A stretch of DNA of 64,000 nt from Saccharibacillus qingshengii (GCF_013185195.1 NZ_JAAZWC010000021.1:25839-89838); one strand, 5' to 3'; shown: positions 35,901 to 44,979, numbered from the stretch's first letter. The notes: a model not told the origin generated them from the sequence alone. Numbers and translations: made by a program.

Positions 35901-36267
35901 ACTGAGAAGCGGCGGCGTTGCCGTCAAGGGCGGATGGAGAATCTACTCCAGCGGTCCCGGGATCTACATGAACCAGCTGATCGGCAACGTGCTCGGCATT
36001 CGTCAGGACGGCGGGGATTTGATTGTCGATCCGGTACTGCCGGCTTCGCTCGACGGTCTGAACCTGGACTTCAGCTACGACGGAATTCCGGCGACATTCG
36101 TCTACCGGATCGGCACGGGCATCTCGGGTGTCGTGAAATTGAACGGTCGGGAAATCGGCGGGCGTGCCGGAGATAACCGCTACCGCGAAGGCGGAATCCG
36201 GATCGGCCGCACCGAATTTGAAGCTGCGGCGGCTCCCGAACACAACATTATCGAGATTTTCGTGTAA
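32914..36267 (+). CDS. 1,2-beta-oligoglucan phosphorylase (GH94)
   Basis: The 1117-residue cytosolic enzyme starts at ATG 32914 with TAGGAG 12 nt upstream. Its N-terminal beta-sandwich (MLNQLLSSPLDGSLTNLYLR) and (alpha/alpha)6 catalytic barrel have the GH94 layout. The general-acid Asp is in the motif YGDGDWDDTLQP near residue 765. GTRDVCQGPVEYF and HEEN-free substrate loops resemble SOGP rather than cellobiose phosphorylase, which is about 800 residues. SOGP splits beta-1,2-glucans with phosphate, giving glucose-1-phosphate. Length and neighbours match Listeria innocua Lin1839. Confidence 0.88.
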   Translation: MTTIANPNSKFSVQAGSLNFTFWPSGDLYQALGGRTMLNQLLSSPLDGSLTNLYLRFHRESGISFYPLLGIRSASKVSRGDRRIVWEGRAEDVDYTVTFAVTDRDVWFWDVKVSGDGVNIDLVYGQDVGNADPGAVRSNEAYLSQYIDHTVFEDESRGYVVCSRQNQPQSGAFPYMQQGSLTRAAGYSTDGFQFFGKSYKETNVPESLVRGQLANEVYQYEFAYTALQSELVALSGEARFVFYGLHRADHPSAISGLEFAGDVQSAWESYEAEPSGELESLPPVSIKPSIGEPLQTLDLTEDEVAGLFPNRYQEERENGKLLAFFTDTYEHVVLKEKERLVERPHGHILMSGGNVEFGVPVLASTSYMYGVFNSQVVLGNTNFNKMMSNMRNALNVPKTAGQRIYIELEEQYRLLTMPSLFEIGFNYVRWTYKTEVDTIIVTAFTTVDSPEVRLSVSSQSGRAYRYLVTTQITMNVNEYEFPLHMTEQGGVLTFTADSASLSAGSYPELAFRMKVDGASSTVGDETVLAEGIEPGDASLVTLAIEPSANWTLTLQGLLDGAEIPFAERSLDEEIVNYRAFYTDVMNGFNLSKDGSSTHEDLFKVNALAWWYTHNMLVHYSSPHGLEQYGGAAWGTRDVCQGPVEYFMATQKYGQVKDILKTVYSHQYEDDGAWPQWFMFDKYFAIQQEESHGDIIVWPLKVLGDYLKTTRDFGILSEKVPYTVKHEFGFTEDEHTILDHAKKEIAYIKNNFLHDTFLSSYGDGDWDDTLQPANAQLKQYMVSSWTVALTYQTVNVLSSALQDADAAFAQELAEMAEGIRADFGRYMLNTDVIPGFVYMEEADKPKPMLHPSDTETGISYRLLPMTRSMIGELLTPEQAKSHYELIKREFYCPDGVRLMNRPAQYAGGVSTHFKRAEQASNFGREIGLQYVHAHIRYVEAMAKLGLADETWNGLAIINPVGIQDVVPNAELRQSNSYFSSSDGKFNDRYEAQERFGELRSGGVAVKGGWRIYSSGPGIYMNQLIGNVLGIRQDGGDLIVDPVLPASLDGLNLDFSYDGIPATFVYRIGTGISGVVKLNGREIGGRAGDNRYREGGIRIGRTEFEAAAAPEHNIIEIFV

Positions 36268-36280
36268 TATTATAGAAAAA

Positions 36281-36318
36281 CAACAAGGCGATCTTGACGG
36301 ATCGCCTTTGTTGTCTGT
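36281..36318 (+). terminator. hairpin terminator after the GH94 gene
   Basis: AACAAGGCGATC pairs with GATCGCCTTTGTT (one bulged base) around TTGACG. The U tract is short (TTTGTTGTCTGTT). Confidence 0.65.
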
Positions 36319-36366
36319 TATATGGGTATAGGTAGAAAAAGGCAACCAGACAGGGGAGCGAGCAGA

Positions 36367-37344
36367 TTGGTTAGTATCAAGGATATCGCCAAAAAGGCGG
36401 GAGTATCGATTTCGACGGTGTCTTACGCGTTAAACGGCAGCAGCAAGGTGACGGACGAGACCAGTTCGCGCATCCTGGCGATTGCCGAAGAGCTGAATTA
36501 CGTACCGAACGCTGCGGCGCGCACGCTCAAGAAGCGAGAGTCCCGCATCATTGGCGTATTCTTGACCGATTTTCGCGGCGACGTGTACGGCGATCTGCTG
36601 GACGGTATCAAAGATGTGCTGAACCGCGAAGGGTACGATATGATCGTCTGCAGCGGTATTCAATCGCATCGAATGCTGCCGGAGCGGATGATCGACGGAG
36701 CCATTATTCTGGATTCCGGTTTCGACAGCGAAGAGATTTTGCGTTATGCGGACCGCGGCCACCGGATCGTCGTCTTGGACCGGGAGCTGATCCATCCGAA
36801 TATCAACCGGGTTCTGCTCGACAACCATTCGGGCGCCGAAGCAGCCATGCATTATCTGCTCGATCACGGACACCGCAACGTGTACGTGGTCACGGGGCCG
36901 GAAGATTCGTACGACTCAAACCAGCGCCTTGCGACCGTCAGAGCGATTGCGGAGAAGAATCCGGAGATCAAGCTGACGGAGATTCGCAGCAACTTCGAGA
37001 AAAAGGGCGGCGCGCTCGCCGCGCAGCAGCTTATCGAAGAGTACACGGAGCCTGCGGGTGTATTCTGCCTCAATGACGAAATGGCGGTCGGCATCTGCAA
37101 CACGCTGTCCGGTACAAAGCTCAAAGTCGGCGAGCATATTCATTTGATCGGATTCGACAACATCGAACTGACCCGCTATTTGCAGCCGAGATTGGCTACG
37201 GTCGATTATTCGCGAGCCAAGTGGGGAGCGGCGGCGGCCGAACACCTGCTCAAGATTTTGGCCGGCAATCAGATCGAACATGAACGCCTGCAGGTCAAAT
37301 TGATCGAAGGCGGTTCGGTCAGCACGTTGAAGCGGTCGGTATAG
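36367..37344 (+). CDS. second LacI family regulator of the glucan locus
   Basis: The product has 325 residues. TTG at 36367 is preferred: it gives the canonical LacI start VSIKDIAKKAGVSISTVSYA, with GGGGAG 9 nt upstream. The ATG at 36322 sits in the preceding terminator and adds 15 atypical residues. The hinge is YVPNAAARTLKK, and the ligand domain includes YLLDHGHRNVYVVTGPEDS, FCLNDEMAVGI and IHLIGFDNIELTRYLQP. It follows the GH94 gene by 99 nt. It may control this locus or the neighbouring carbon genes; its operator was not identified. Confidence 0.88.
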   Translation: MVSIKDIAKKAGVSISTVSYALNGSSKVTDETSSRILAIAEELNYVPNAAARTLKKRESRIIGVFLTDFRGDVYGDLLDGIKDVLNREGYDMIVCSGIQSHRMLPERMIDGAIILDSGFDSEEILRYADRGHRIVVLDRELIHPNINRVLLDNHSGAEAAMHYLLDHGHRNVYVVTGPEDSYDSNQRLATVRAIAEKNPEIKLTEIRSNFEKKGGALAAQQLIEEYTEPAGVFCLNDEMAVGICNTLSGTKLKVGEHIHLIGFDNIELTRYLQPRLATVDYSRAKWGAAAAEHLLKILAGNQIEHERLQVKLIEGGSVSTLKRSV

Positions 37345-37399
37345 AAGCTCCGCAGCCGACCCGTTTGGGCGGTTTGGCCGTGCATCGCAGCCGGATTCG

Positions 37400-37433
37400 G
37401 CGCGCTTTCCCGTCTGGGGAAAGCGCGCTTTTT
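37400..37433 (+). terminator. terminator of the glucan locus
   Basis: GCGCGCTTTCCC (37400-37411) pairs perfectly with GGGAAAGCGCGC (37417-37428), followed by TTTTT. Confidence 0.9.
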
Positions 37434-37549
37434 GGGCTGCGCACAAAGATCTTTTCGTTCGTCTCATTTGAATGGGCCCCGCGCCGTATGTTTAAATGAA
37501 GAGGAAGACAGGAAATCAGTCGTTCGATGCGGGAAAGGCAGGAGAGACG

Positions 37550-39022
37550 ATGGAGAATATAGGGATAGAAACGAAGCAGGGCGCCCTGCGCGGCGCATCA
37601 TGGAATGGTGCCTGCGTGTGGAAAGGAGTGCCTTACGCAAAGCCTCCGTTGGGAGAACTGCGTTTCCGGGTTCCCCAAGCCCCTGAGGGTTGGGAAGGGG
37701 TTCGCGATGCCCTGGCATTCGGGCCGATCTGTCCGCAGCCGAAGCCACCGGAAACGTCGCTGTTCGGTTCGGATCACCCCGGCATGTCGGAAGATTGCCT
37801 CTATTTGAATATATGGGCGCCCGAAGGCGAACGCACAAATCTGCCGGTCATCGTCTGGATTCACGGAGGAAGTTTCACTTCCGGGGCTTCGAGCCTTCCG
37901 CTTTACGACGGTACCCAGCTTGCCCTGCGGGGCGATTGTATCGTCGTCACGGTCAATTACCGTTTGGGGCCGCTCGGATTCTTGCATCTTGCTCCGCTTG
38001 GAGAAGGATTTGAATCGAATGTCGGACTGTTGGATCAGGCGGCGGCGCTAAAATGGGTAAAAGAACATATCGGGGCGTTCGGCGGCGACCCGGGCCGCGT
38101 AACGGTGATGGGAGAATCCGCCGGATCGATGAGCATTGCCGCTCTGCTGGCCATGCCGACGGCCAAAGGGTTGTTCCATCAAGCCGTGATGCAAAGCGGC
38201 GGAGCCCAATGTCTGCCTGCGGCCGCGGCCGAGAGCGTATCCGCCGCGTTTCTTCGCCGCCTGGGCGTGGACGGAGGCAATCTCGAACGGCTCAAAGCGG
38301 TATCGCCGGAAGAACTGCTTATTGCCGCAGCCGGACTGGAAGAAAGCGGCGAAGAGCTTCCGTCGCTGCCGTTCCAGCCGGTCGTCGAGCCGGCGACGCT
38401 GCCGGTCGAACCGCTGGAGGCGGTATCCGCGGGCGAAGCCGCAGGCATTCCGCTGATCATCGGCACCAATCGCGACGAAGGGCATTTCTTTTTCATGGAC
38501 GAATCGCAGCGGATGGGAACGGAAGGTTTCACCGGTATGCTTCGCGCTCTGACCGGGGCGGAAGATGTCGGAGAATGGCTGCTGCGTTATCCCGCCACGC
38601 TTGAAGGTCAAGCCGACGCGATGACCGATCTGTATTTCTGGCGGTCGGCTCTGGCTTTCGCTCAGGCGCAGGCGCAGTATGCTCCCGTATGGATGTACCG
38701 ATTCGACTGGACGCTGCCGGGTCACGTTTTCTTCGGCAAAGCGGTGCATGCCGCCGAGATTCCGTTCATGTTCGGCAACATGGTTCTTCTGCCGCGCATG
38801 GGCATCCGCCTGGAGCCGGCCATGCAGAATCTGTCCGACGCCATGCGCGGGGCCTGGCAGGCTTTCGCGGCTTCCGGCAGTCCTTCGACCCCGATACTGA
38901 CGTGGGAACCTTACGATGCACAGAGCCGCACGACGATGATTTTCGATACTTCGATCGTGCCCCAGCAGGATCCGGAACGTGAAAAGCGGGAGCGGCTGTT
39001 TGGCCTGAACGTATCGAATTAG
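37550..39022 (+). CDS. type B carboxylesterase (para-nitrobenzyl esterase-like)
   Basis: The 490-residue cytosolic esterase starts at ATG 37550 with GGAGAG 6-7 nt upstream; an in-frame ATG at 37496 adds a poor N-terminus. The oxyanion-hole motif is IVWIHGGSFTSGAS. The nucleophile is in VMGESAGSMS (near residue 187), the acid residue in GTNRDEGHFF, and the catalytic His in AVHAAEIPFMFG. These fit PnbA of Bacillus. It hydrolyses short-chain esters in vitro; the natural substrate is unknown. Confidence 0.9.
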   Translation: MENIGIETKQGALRGASWNGACVWKGVPYAKPPLGELRFRVPQAPEGWEGVRDALAFGPICPQPKPPETSLFGSDHPGMSEDCLYLNIWAPEGERTNLPVIVWIHGGSFTSGASSLPLYDGTQLALRGDCIVVTVNYRLGPLGFLHLAPLGEGFESNVGLLDQAAALKWVKEHIGAFGGDPGRVTVMGESAGSMSIAALLAMPTAKGLFHQAVMQSGGAQCLPAAAAESVSAAFLRRLGVDGGNLERLKAVSPEELLIAAAGLEESGEELPSLPFQPVVEPATLPVEPLEAVSAGEAAGIPLIIGTNRDEGHFFFMDESQRMGTEGFTGMLRALTGAEDVGEWLLRYPATLEGQADAMTDLYFWRSALAFAQAQAQYAPVWMYRFDWTLPGHVFFGKAVHAAEIPFMFGNMVLLPRMGIRLEPAMQNLSDAMRGAWQAFAASGSPSTPILTWEPYDAQSRTTMIFDTSIVPQQDPEREKRERLFGLNVSN

Positions 39023-39052
39023 TTCAAATTTCCGGCTTTGTTTCGAATCCTA

Positions 39053-39081
39053 TGGAAATGAATGTTTCAAAATGATATACT
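39053..39081 (+). promoter_or_regulatory. candidate promoter of tkt
   Basis: TGGAAA (39053-39058) and TATACT (39076-39081) are separated by 17 nt, 67 nt before the tkt start. Confidence 0.5.
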
Positions 39082-39147
39082 GGACCACAGGAGTCTTCAC
39101 AATCCGTTTGCGGTTCTGCCGGAAACGACCGAGGAGGATATAAGAAC

Positions 39148-41166
39148 ATGGCTAACAATATTAAAATCGACGATTTGTCGATTGCTACCGTACGGACCCT
39201 TTCGATCGATGCGATCGAGAAAGCGAATTCCGGCCACCCGGGCATGCCGATGGGCTCTGCACCGATGGGCTACCAACTTTTCGCCAAAACAATGAACCAC
39301 AACCCGTCCAACCCGACCTGGGTAAACCGGGATCGCTTTGTCCTGTCCGCAGGGCACGGTTCGATGCTGCTATACAGCCTGCTGCACCTGTCGGGCTACG
39401 ATCTGCCGATGGACGAGATCAAACAGTTCCGCCAATGGGGAAGCAAAACGCCGGGTCACCCGGAGTTCGGCCATACCGCGGGCGTTGACGCAACGACAGG
39501 ACCTCTGGGCCAAGGCGTAGCCATGGCAGTCGGCATGGCGATTGCGGAAACGCATACGGCATCCGTCTACAACAAAGGCGACTACAAACTGATCGACCAT
39601 TATACGTACGCGATCTGCGGCGACGGCGACCTGATGGAAGGCGTTTCGCATGAAGCGGCTTCCATGGCCGGCCATATGCAGCTGGGCAAACTGATCATGC
39701 TGTACGATTCCAACGATATCACGCTGGACGGCGAAGCTTCGCTGTCGTTCTCCGAGAGCGTACAAAAGCGCTTTGAAGGTTACGGCTGGCAGGTTCTTCG
39801 TGTCGAGGACGGCAACGACCTGGAAGCGATCGCCAAAGCGATCGAATCCGCCAAAGTCGATACGGGACGCCCGACGCTGATCGAAGTCAAAACGATCATC
39901 GGTTACGGCAGCCCTAACAAACAGGGTAAAGGCGGCCATGCGGGTCCTCACGGTTCCCCGCTCGGTTCTGACGAAGTCAAACTGACCAAAGAATTCTACG
40001 AGTGGGTTCACGAAGAAAACTTCTACGTGCCTGAAGAAGTTCGCGAACACTTCGCCCAAGTCAAAGAAAAAGGCGAGTTGGCCAACAAAATTTGGGACGA
40101 TCAGTTCGAGAAATTCCAAAGCGAAAACCCTGAACTGGCCGCTCAATTCCTGATGGCTTTCAACAGCGATCTGCCGGTTCAATGGGACAAGGAACTGCCG
40201 AAGTACACGACAGACGACAAAGATCTTTCGACACGCGTCGCTTCCGGCAAAGCCCTGAACGGCGTTGTGCACAACGTGCCTCAGCTGTTCGGCGGATCGG
40301 CCGACCTGGAAAGTTCGACCATGACGCACCTGAACGACGTGACCGTGTTTACGCCGCAGGATCGTGCGGGCCGCAACATCTACTACGGGGTGCGCGAGTT
40401 CGGCATGGCCGGTGCGATGAACGGTATCGCTCTGCACGGCGGGATCAAAGTCTTCGGCGGTACGTTCTTCGTATTCACCGATTACCTGCGTCCGGCAATC
40501 CGTCTCGCTTCCCTTATGAAGCTGCCGGTCACTTACGTGCTGACGCACGACAGTATCGCAGTCGGCGAAGACGGCCCGACCCACGAGCCGATCGAACAGC
40601 TGGCTTCCATCCGCATTATTCCGGGCTTGACGGTGATCCGTCCGGCTGACGGCAATGAAACGTCCGCGGCATGGGCATACTCGCTGCAAAACAAAGAAAA
40701 CCCGGTAGCCCTCGTGCTGACCCGCCAAAACCTGCCGATCCTCGAAGGCACGGTGGAAGGCGCTTGGGAAGGCGTGTCCCGCGGCGCTTACGTCGTATCC
40801 GATGCCAAAGACGGCAAACCTGCCGCCCAGATCCTCGCAACGGGTTCGGAAGTCCAGCTGGCCGTCAAGGCACAGGCCAAACTGGCCGAAGAAGGCATTC
40901 AAGTTCGCGTAGTCAGCATGCCGAGCTGGGATTTGTTCGAGAAACAAGACAAAGCCTACAAAGATTCCGTAATCCTGCCTGACGTCAAAGCCCGTCTTTC
41001 GATCGAAATGGCGAGCCCGTTCGGCTGGGAACGTTATGTCGGCGATGCCGGCGCGATTCTCGGTATCGATACGTTCGGCGCTTCCGCTCCGGGCGGCAAA
41101 GTCATCGAAGAGTACGGATTCACGCCGGAAAACGTCGTGTCCAAAATCAAAGAACTGCTTAAATAA
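39148..41166 (+). CDS. tkt: transketolase
   Basis: The 672-residue thiamine-diphosphate enzyme moves two-carbon units between sugar phosphates in the pentose phosphate pathway. Visible motifs are [30 protein letters not shown], the TPP motif [30 protein letters not shown], and in the second domain [20 protein letters not shown]. Start ATG follows ACCGAGGAGGATATAAGAAC. Full length and intact. It lies next to pgi, so both feed from the glucose phosphates made by the adjacent glucan locus. Confidence 0.96.
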   Translation: MANNIKIDDLSIATVRTLSIDAIEKANSGHPGMPMGSAPMGYQLFAKTMNHNPSNPTWVNRDRFVLSAGHGSMLLYSLLHLSGYDLPMDEIKQFRQWGSKTPGHPEFGHTAGVDATTGPLGQGVAMAVGMAIAETHTASVYNKGDYKLIDHYTYAICGDGDLMEGVSHEAASMAGHMQLGKLIMLYDSNDITLDGEASLSFSESVQKRFEGYGWQVLRVEDGNDLEAIAKAIESAKVDTGRPTLIEVKTIIGYGSPNKQGKGGHAGPHGSPLGSDEVKLTKEFYEWVHEENFYVPEEVREHFAQVKEKGELANKIWDDQFEKFQSENPELAAQFLMAFNSDLPVQWDKELPKYTTDDKDLSTRVASGKALNGVVHNVPQLFGGSADLESSTMTHLNDVTVFTPQDRAGRNIYYGVREFGMAGAMNGIALHGGIKVFGGTFFVFTDYLRPAIRLASLMKLPVTYVLTHDSIAVGEDGPTHEPIEQLASIRIIPGLTVIRPADGNETSAAWAYSLQNKENPVALVLTRQNLPILEGTVEGAWEGVSRGAYVVSDAKDGKPAAQILATGSEVQLAVKAQAKLAEEGIQVRVVSMPSWDLFEKQDKAYKDSVILPDVKARLSIEMASPFGWERYVGDAGAILGIDTFGASAPGGKVIEEYGFTPENVVSKIKELLK

Positions 41167-41243
41167 AACAGAGTGCGTCTGTTCGCTTCCTGACCGGAGC
41201 CTGTCGGCTTGACCGGTTCCGGCCCGAGGCGGATACGCTTCTC

Positions 41244-41319
41244 CCGCCCCTGCGGCGTCCGTGCGAAAGAGCGCATCCGGTGATGAACGCCGGCCGGATG
41301 ACGACAGGGGCGGTTTTTT
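41244..41319 (+). terminator. terminator of tkt
   Basis: CCGCCCCTG (41244-41252) pairs with CAGGGGCGG (41305-41313), with inner hairpins, followed by TTTTTT. The 312-nt gap between tkt and pgi holds this and the pgi promoter only. Confidence 0.75.
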
Positions 41320-41388
41320 ATGGAAAAGTCCGCTTTCGGGTTAGACCCGAACAGGCGATTTTCTTCGGCGGAGTGTGACAGGTTCGGC

Positions 41389-41417
41389 TTGTCAGTCCCC
41401 CCGAAATCCAGTATGCT
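41389..41417 (+). promoter_or_regulatory. promoter of pgi
   Basis: TTGTCA (41389-41394) and TATGCT (41412-41417) lie 17 nt apart, 61 nt upstream of the pgi start codon. Confidence 0.7.
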
Positions 41418-41478
41418 GGTTCTGGATGTTGAGAGATTTGACCGCATAAGCAGTAAATTTAGAGGAGGCTTTTTCATT

Positions 41479-42834
41479 ATGGCTAAAAACGTTCATTTCG
41501 ATTACAGCAAAGCGCTTGGGTTCGTCGGAAAACACGAAGTCGACTATTTCGCGGAGCCGATCAAGCTCGCCCACGAACAGCTTCACAACAAAACGGGCGT
41601 AGGTTCCGATTACCTCGGCTGGATTGACCTTCCGAAAGCTTACGATAAAGAAGAATTCGCCCGCATCAAGAAAGCGGCGGAGAAAATCCAAAGCGATTCC
41701 GAAGTGCTGATCGTGATCGGCATCGGCGGTTCGTACCTCGGCGCGCGCGCCGCGATCGAGATGCTGACGAACTCGTTCTACAACGTGCAGGATAAGTCCC
41801 AACGCAAGACGCCTCAGGTGTTCTTCGCGGGCAACAGCATCAGCTCGACGTACCTGTCGCACCTGCTGCAGTTGGTCGAAGGCAAAGACTTCTCCGTCAA
41901 CGTGATCTCCAAATCCGGCACAACGACGGAACCGGCGATCGCTTTCCGTATTTTCCGCGCGGCGCTTGAGAAAAAGTACGGCAAAGAAGAAGCCCGCAAG
42001 CGTATCTATGCGACAACGGATACTGCCCGCGGCGCGCTCAAGAAACTGTCGACCGAAGAAGGATACGAATCGTTCGTCATTCCGGACGACGTAGGCGGAC
42101 GCTACTCCGTACTGACGGCTGTCGGCCTGCTGCCGATCGCGGCTGCCGGCGTGGATATCGACGCGATGATGCAGGGTGCGGCAGACGCATCCGACGAGTT
42201 CTCCAACCCGAACGTGGCCGAGAACGAAGCGTATCAGTACGCGGCTGTCCGCAATGCGCTGTACCGCAAAGGCAAAGGCACGGAAATCCTCGTCAACTAC
42301 GAGCCTTCGCTGCACTTCGTATCGGAATGGTGGAAGCAGCTGTTCGGCGAAAGCGAAGGCAAAGACTTTAAGGGCATCTATCCGTCTTCCGTTGATTTCT
42401 CGACCGACCTGCACTCGATGGGCCAATTCATTCAAGAAGGCAGCCGCAACATCTTCGAGACCGTCATCCAGGTAGAGAACGTCTCCGAGCAGATCACGAT
42501 CGAAGAAGATGCGGACGATCTGGACGGCCTGAACTTCCTTGCGGGCAAAACGATGGACTTCGTCAACAAAAAAGCGTTCCAGGGCACGATGCTGGCGCAC
42601 ACGGACGGACAAGTTCCGAACCTGATCGTCAACATCAAAGACTTCAGCCCGTATACATTCGGCTACCTCGTATACTTCTTCGAGAAAGCCTGCGGCATCA
42701 GCGGCTACCTGCTCGGCGTGAACCCGTTCGACCAGCCGGGCGTTGAAGCGTACAAGAAAAACATGTTCGCGCTGCTCGGCAAACCGGGCTTCGAGAAAGA
42801 AAAAGCCGAACTGGAGTCGCGTCTGTCCGAATAA
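41479..42834 (+). CDS. pgi: glucose-6-phosphate isomerase
   Basis: The 451-residue enzyme interconverts glucose-6-phosphate and fructose-6-phosphate. ATG at 41479 follows AGAGGAGGCTTTTTCATT; the longer frame to 41320 runs through the promoter and is not real. Motifs are [36 protein letters not shown], the family-typical [16 protein letters not shown], and the C-terminal Lys region [18 protein letters not shown]. Length matches the short bacilli-type PGI. Confidence 0.96.
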   Translation: MAKNVHFDYSKALGFVGKHEVDYFAEPIKLAHEQLHNKTGVGSDYLGWIDLPKAYDKEEFARIKKAAEKIQSDSEVLIVIGIGGSYLGARAAIEMLTNSFYNVQDKSQRKTPQVFFAGNSISSTYLSHLLQLVEGKDFSVNVISKSGTTTEPAIAFRIFRAALEKKYGKEEARKRIYATTDTARGALKKLSTEEGYESFVIPDDVGGRYSVLTAVGLLPIAAAGVDIDAMMQGAADASDEFSNPNVAENEAYQYAAVRNALYRKGKGTEILVNYEPSLHFVSEWWKQLFGESEGKDFKGIYPSSVDFSTDLHSMGQFIQEGSRNIFETVIQVENVSEQITIEEDADDLDGLNFLAGKTMDFVNKKAFQGTMLAHTDGQVPNLIVNIKDFSPYTFGYLVYFFEKACGISGYLLGVNPFDQPGVEAYKKNMFALLGKPGFEKEKAELESRLSE

Positions 42835-42848
42835 TTATGCGGAATATT

Positions 42849-42872
42849 GCTGACATGAATCTTTACGTCAGC
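42849..42872 (+). terminator. weak terminator-like hairpin after pgi
   Basis: GCTGAC pairs with GTCAGC over a 12-nt loop, with only a loose T-rich stretch 10 nt later. Confidence 0.4.
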
Positions 42873-42945
42873 GTGAATTCCTGTTTTAATAAGAGAATAA
42901 CCACCGGTTAATTCGCTTCACGGCGGTTAACCGGAACCAAGCAGA

Positions 42946-43011
42946 AGAAAGCAGTTCACCCGGGTGCATCGCGTTAATGGCGCGTATGCAGAAGATGGGG
43001 AACTGCTTTCT
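42946..43011 (+). promoter_or_regulatory. structured leader of yvyE
   Basis: A perfect 12-bp stem AGAAAGCAGTTC (42946-42957)/GAACTGCTTTCT (43000-43011) encloses a second stem, TGCATCGCG (42965-42973)/CGCGTATGCA (42981-42990), with one bulge. A further hairpin CCGGTTAA (42904-42911)/TTAACCGG (42927-42934) precedes it. There is no U run, and the start codon is 26 nt away. It matches no riboswitch I know. Confidence 0.6.
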
Positions 43012-43036
43012 ACTATAAGGAAGGTTCGGATCCATC

Positions 43037-43669
43037 ATGCTGGAACGTTACCAAACGGTCAGACAAGAAGGACAGCAGGAAATCGTAATTCGCAAGTCGC
43101 GCTTTATCGGACATATTCGTCCCGTTGGGAATGAAGAAGAAGCAAACGCTTTTATTCAGGAAATCAAGAAACTTCATCGCGGGGCCACCCACAACTGCTC
43201 GGCTTACCTGCTCGGCGAACGCGATGAAATTCAGAAACAGTCCGACGACGGCGAACCAAGCGGAACGGCCGGCAAGCCTATTTTGGAAGTGCTCAAGAAT
43301 CGGGAACTCAAAAATGTGGCGGTCGTCGTGACGCGTTACTTCGGCGGGATCATGCTGGGCGCGGGAGGGTTAATCCGGGCTTACGCGGACGGAGCTGTGG
43401 CGGCAGTCGAAGCCGGGGAAGAAATCACTCGCGTGCTGCATACGCAGGTGTTCGTTACAATCGATTATACCTGGCATGGCAAAGTAGAGAACGAGTTGAG
43501 AAGCCGCGAAGTCAGAACGGGCGAGACGCAGTTTACGGACAAGGTTACCGTTCTGTGCCTGCCGACTGCGGGCGAAGCCGATCTTTTCGTTTCCTGGATC
43601 ACGGATCTGACACAGGGTCAGGCCGAAGTGACGAAAGGGGACTCGGTTTACTACATCGAAGGGGAATAA
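43037..43669 (+). CDS. yvyE: YigZ/IMPACT family protein
   Basis: The 210-residue product has the UPF0029/IMPACT N-terminal domain with KSRFIGHIRPV, GATHNCSAYLLG, DDGEPSGTAGKPILEVL and VVVTRYFGGIMLGAGGLIRAY. A C-terminal DUF1949 domain of about 60 residues follows. The role is unproven; links to translation and proline peptides have been suggested for relatives. The stop is 5 nt before the TetR gene, so the two are co-transcribed. Confidence 0.92.
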   Translation: MLERYQTVRQEGQQEIVIRKSRFIGHIRPVGNEEEANAFIQEIKKLHRGATHNCSAYLLGERDEIQKQSDDGEPSGTAGKPILEVLKNRELKNVAVVVTRYFGGIMLGAGGLIRAYADGAVAAVEAGEEITRVLHTQVFVTIDYTWHGKVENELRSREVRTGETQFTDKVTVLCLPTAGEADLFVSWITDLTQGQAEVTKGDSVYYIEGE

Positions 43670-43674
43670 CGACT

Positions 43675-44277
43675 ATGGCGAGAAGAGCAGTAGAGCAGGA
43701 GTTGTCGCGGGAGCGAATCCTTGAGGCGGCCAGACATTTGTTCATCACGAAAGGATACCGGGCCATTTCCATGCGCAGTATCGGGCAGCATCTGGGATAC
43801 AGCCATGGTTCGCTCTACTATCATTTCAAAGAAAAAGCGGAGCTGTTTTACGCCATCGTCATCGAAGATTTCGGTTATTTGTCGAGCTGTCTGAACGGGG
43901 TGATGACAGGGCCGGAAACGGAAGAATTCACGCGTACGGAGCTGCTGCTGTTGGAATTTATCCGTTTCGGCCTGGATCATCCGCATCAATACGAAATCAT
44001 GTTCATGACACGCGACGAAGAGCTGCTGGCTTACTGTCGAAGTGAACAAAGCCGATGTCTGGAATTGTTTGCCTCTATCGTACGCGGACATCTGAACGAG
44101 GCTGCACATACGGAAGAATCGCGTAAGAGTATTCCTTTGAGTCTTTTCTTGTCGGTGCACGGTTTCGTCTCCTACTACATTCAGGAAAAAATTTCGTTCG
44201 AGGAGATTCGGCCGGCAGCGGTCGGTCACGTACGTATTTTATGCGAAAATTTGCATCTGCCCACTTCAGGGCGCTGA
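43675..44277 (+). CDS. TetR family regulator
   Basis: The product has 200 residues, starting at ATG 43675 with the site GGGGA in the end of yvyE. The N-terminal HTH is RILEAARHLFITKGYRAISM followed by GYSHGSLYYHFKEKAELFYAI. The all-helical ligand domain contains LLLEFIRFGLDHPHQYEIMF, which resembles the TetR_C_33-type AcrR-like group. The target genes are not apparent; it shares a transcript with yvyE only. Confidence 0.88.
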   Translation: MARRAVEQELSRERILEAARHLFITKGYRAISMRSIGQHLGYSHGSLYYHFKEKAELFYAIVIEDFGYLSSCLNGVMTGPETEEFTRTELLLLEFIRFGLDHPHQYEIMFMTRDEELLAYCRSEQSRCLELFASIVRGHLNEAAHTEESRKSIPLSLFLSVHGFVSYYIQEKISFEEIRPAAVGHVRILCENLHLPTSGR

Positions 44278-44316
44278 ACGATTGCCGATAGAACGCTTCG
44301 ATGCGTCGACGCGAAG

Positions 44317-44351
44317 AAAAAGGCCCTTATCTTTTGGATAAGGGCCTTTTT
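44317..44351. terminator. bidirectional terminator between the TetR gene and yjbQ
   Basis: AAAAAGGCCCTTATC (44317-44331) and GATAAGGGCCTTTTT (44337-44351) form a perfect 15-bp stem with A and T runs on both sides. Confidence 0.93.
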
Positions 44352-44368
44352 GGCGTGGCTTCCCGGGG

Positions 44369-44770
44369 TTATCCGGCTATAATCTTCACTTTGAACGTCC
44401 GTGAGCGGGGACCATCGAATTCGCAGAAATAGATGCCCTGCCATCTGCCGAGTACCAGACTGCCGTTTTCCACGATGATCGTCTGTGACGAACCGCAGGT
44501 GATCGCTTTGAGATGGGCGGCCGTATTGCCTTCCGCATGGCGGTATTTCGGATGTTCCCACGGATAGATCTCGCCCAGGATCATCAGAATATCGCGTTTG
44601 ACATCGGGATCGGCATTTTCGTTGATCGCGATTCCGGCCGTCGTATGCGGACAGTAGACCATCGCAATCCCGTTCTTGAGACCGCTCTGACGAATCCATT
44701 CTTTGACCCGGGGCGTAATATCCACAATCTCGTCCCGATGCGAGGTCGACAGCTCGAATGTATGCAGCAT
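44369..44770 (-). CDS. YjbQ family (UPF0047) thiamine-phosphate-synthase-like protein
   Basis: The 133-residue protein has [31 protein letters not shown] and [15 protein letters not shown], the conserved blocks of YjbQ/UPF0047. Members show weak thiamine phosphate synthase activity in vitro, while the true role is unsettled. On the minus strand AAGGAGGAG precedes the ATG. It is a single gene convergent with the TetR gene. Confidence 0.9.
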   Translation of the reverse strand: MLHTFELSTSHRDEIVDITPRVKEWIRQSGLKNGIAMVYCPHTTAGIAINENADPDVKRDILMILGEIYPWEHPKYRHAEGNTAAHLKAITCGSSQTIIVENGSLVLGRWQGIYFCEFDGPRSRTFKVKIIAG

Positions 44771-44914
44771 ATTCCAACTCCTCCTTGACGCAAAGCGGCT
44801 TGCCGCCGATTTGCTTTCTTCTTTTGTATTACCCTCATTTCCGGGATATGCTCCGGTGCCGTCAATCGTTTGCGCGTTTGCCGGGATGTTTATTTCCTTT
44901 TGGTAAAAAGGTGA

Positions 44915-44943
44915 TTGACGCTGATCGTTAACCCTGTTACATT
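44915..44943 (+). promoter_or_regulatory. promoter of the sulfate transport operon
   Basis: TTGACG (44915-44920) and TACATT (44938-44943) are separated by 17 nt. The CymR-like operator covers the expected start point. Confidence 0.65.
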
Positions 44944-44954
44944 ATGCAGTAAGT

Positions 44955-44979
44955 TAAACCGAGTAGACTAATAGGAATA
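44955..44979 (+). promoter_or_regulatory. CymR-like operator of the cys operon
   Basis: TAAA at 44955-44958 and GGAATA at 44974-44979 are spaced exactly as in the site before tcyP (60987-61011). The TAAW...GGAAT arrangement fits the CymR operator known from Bacillus and Staphylococcus, the repressor of cysteine metabolism. Confidence 0.62.
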
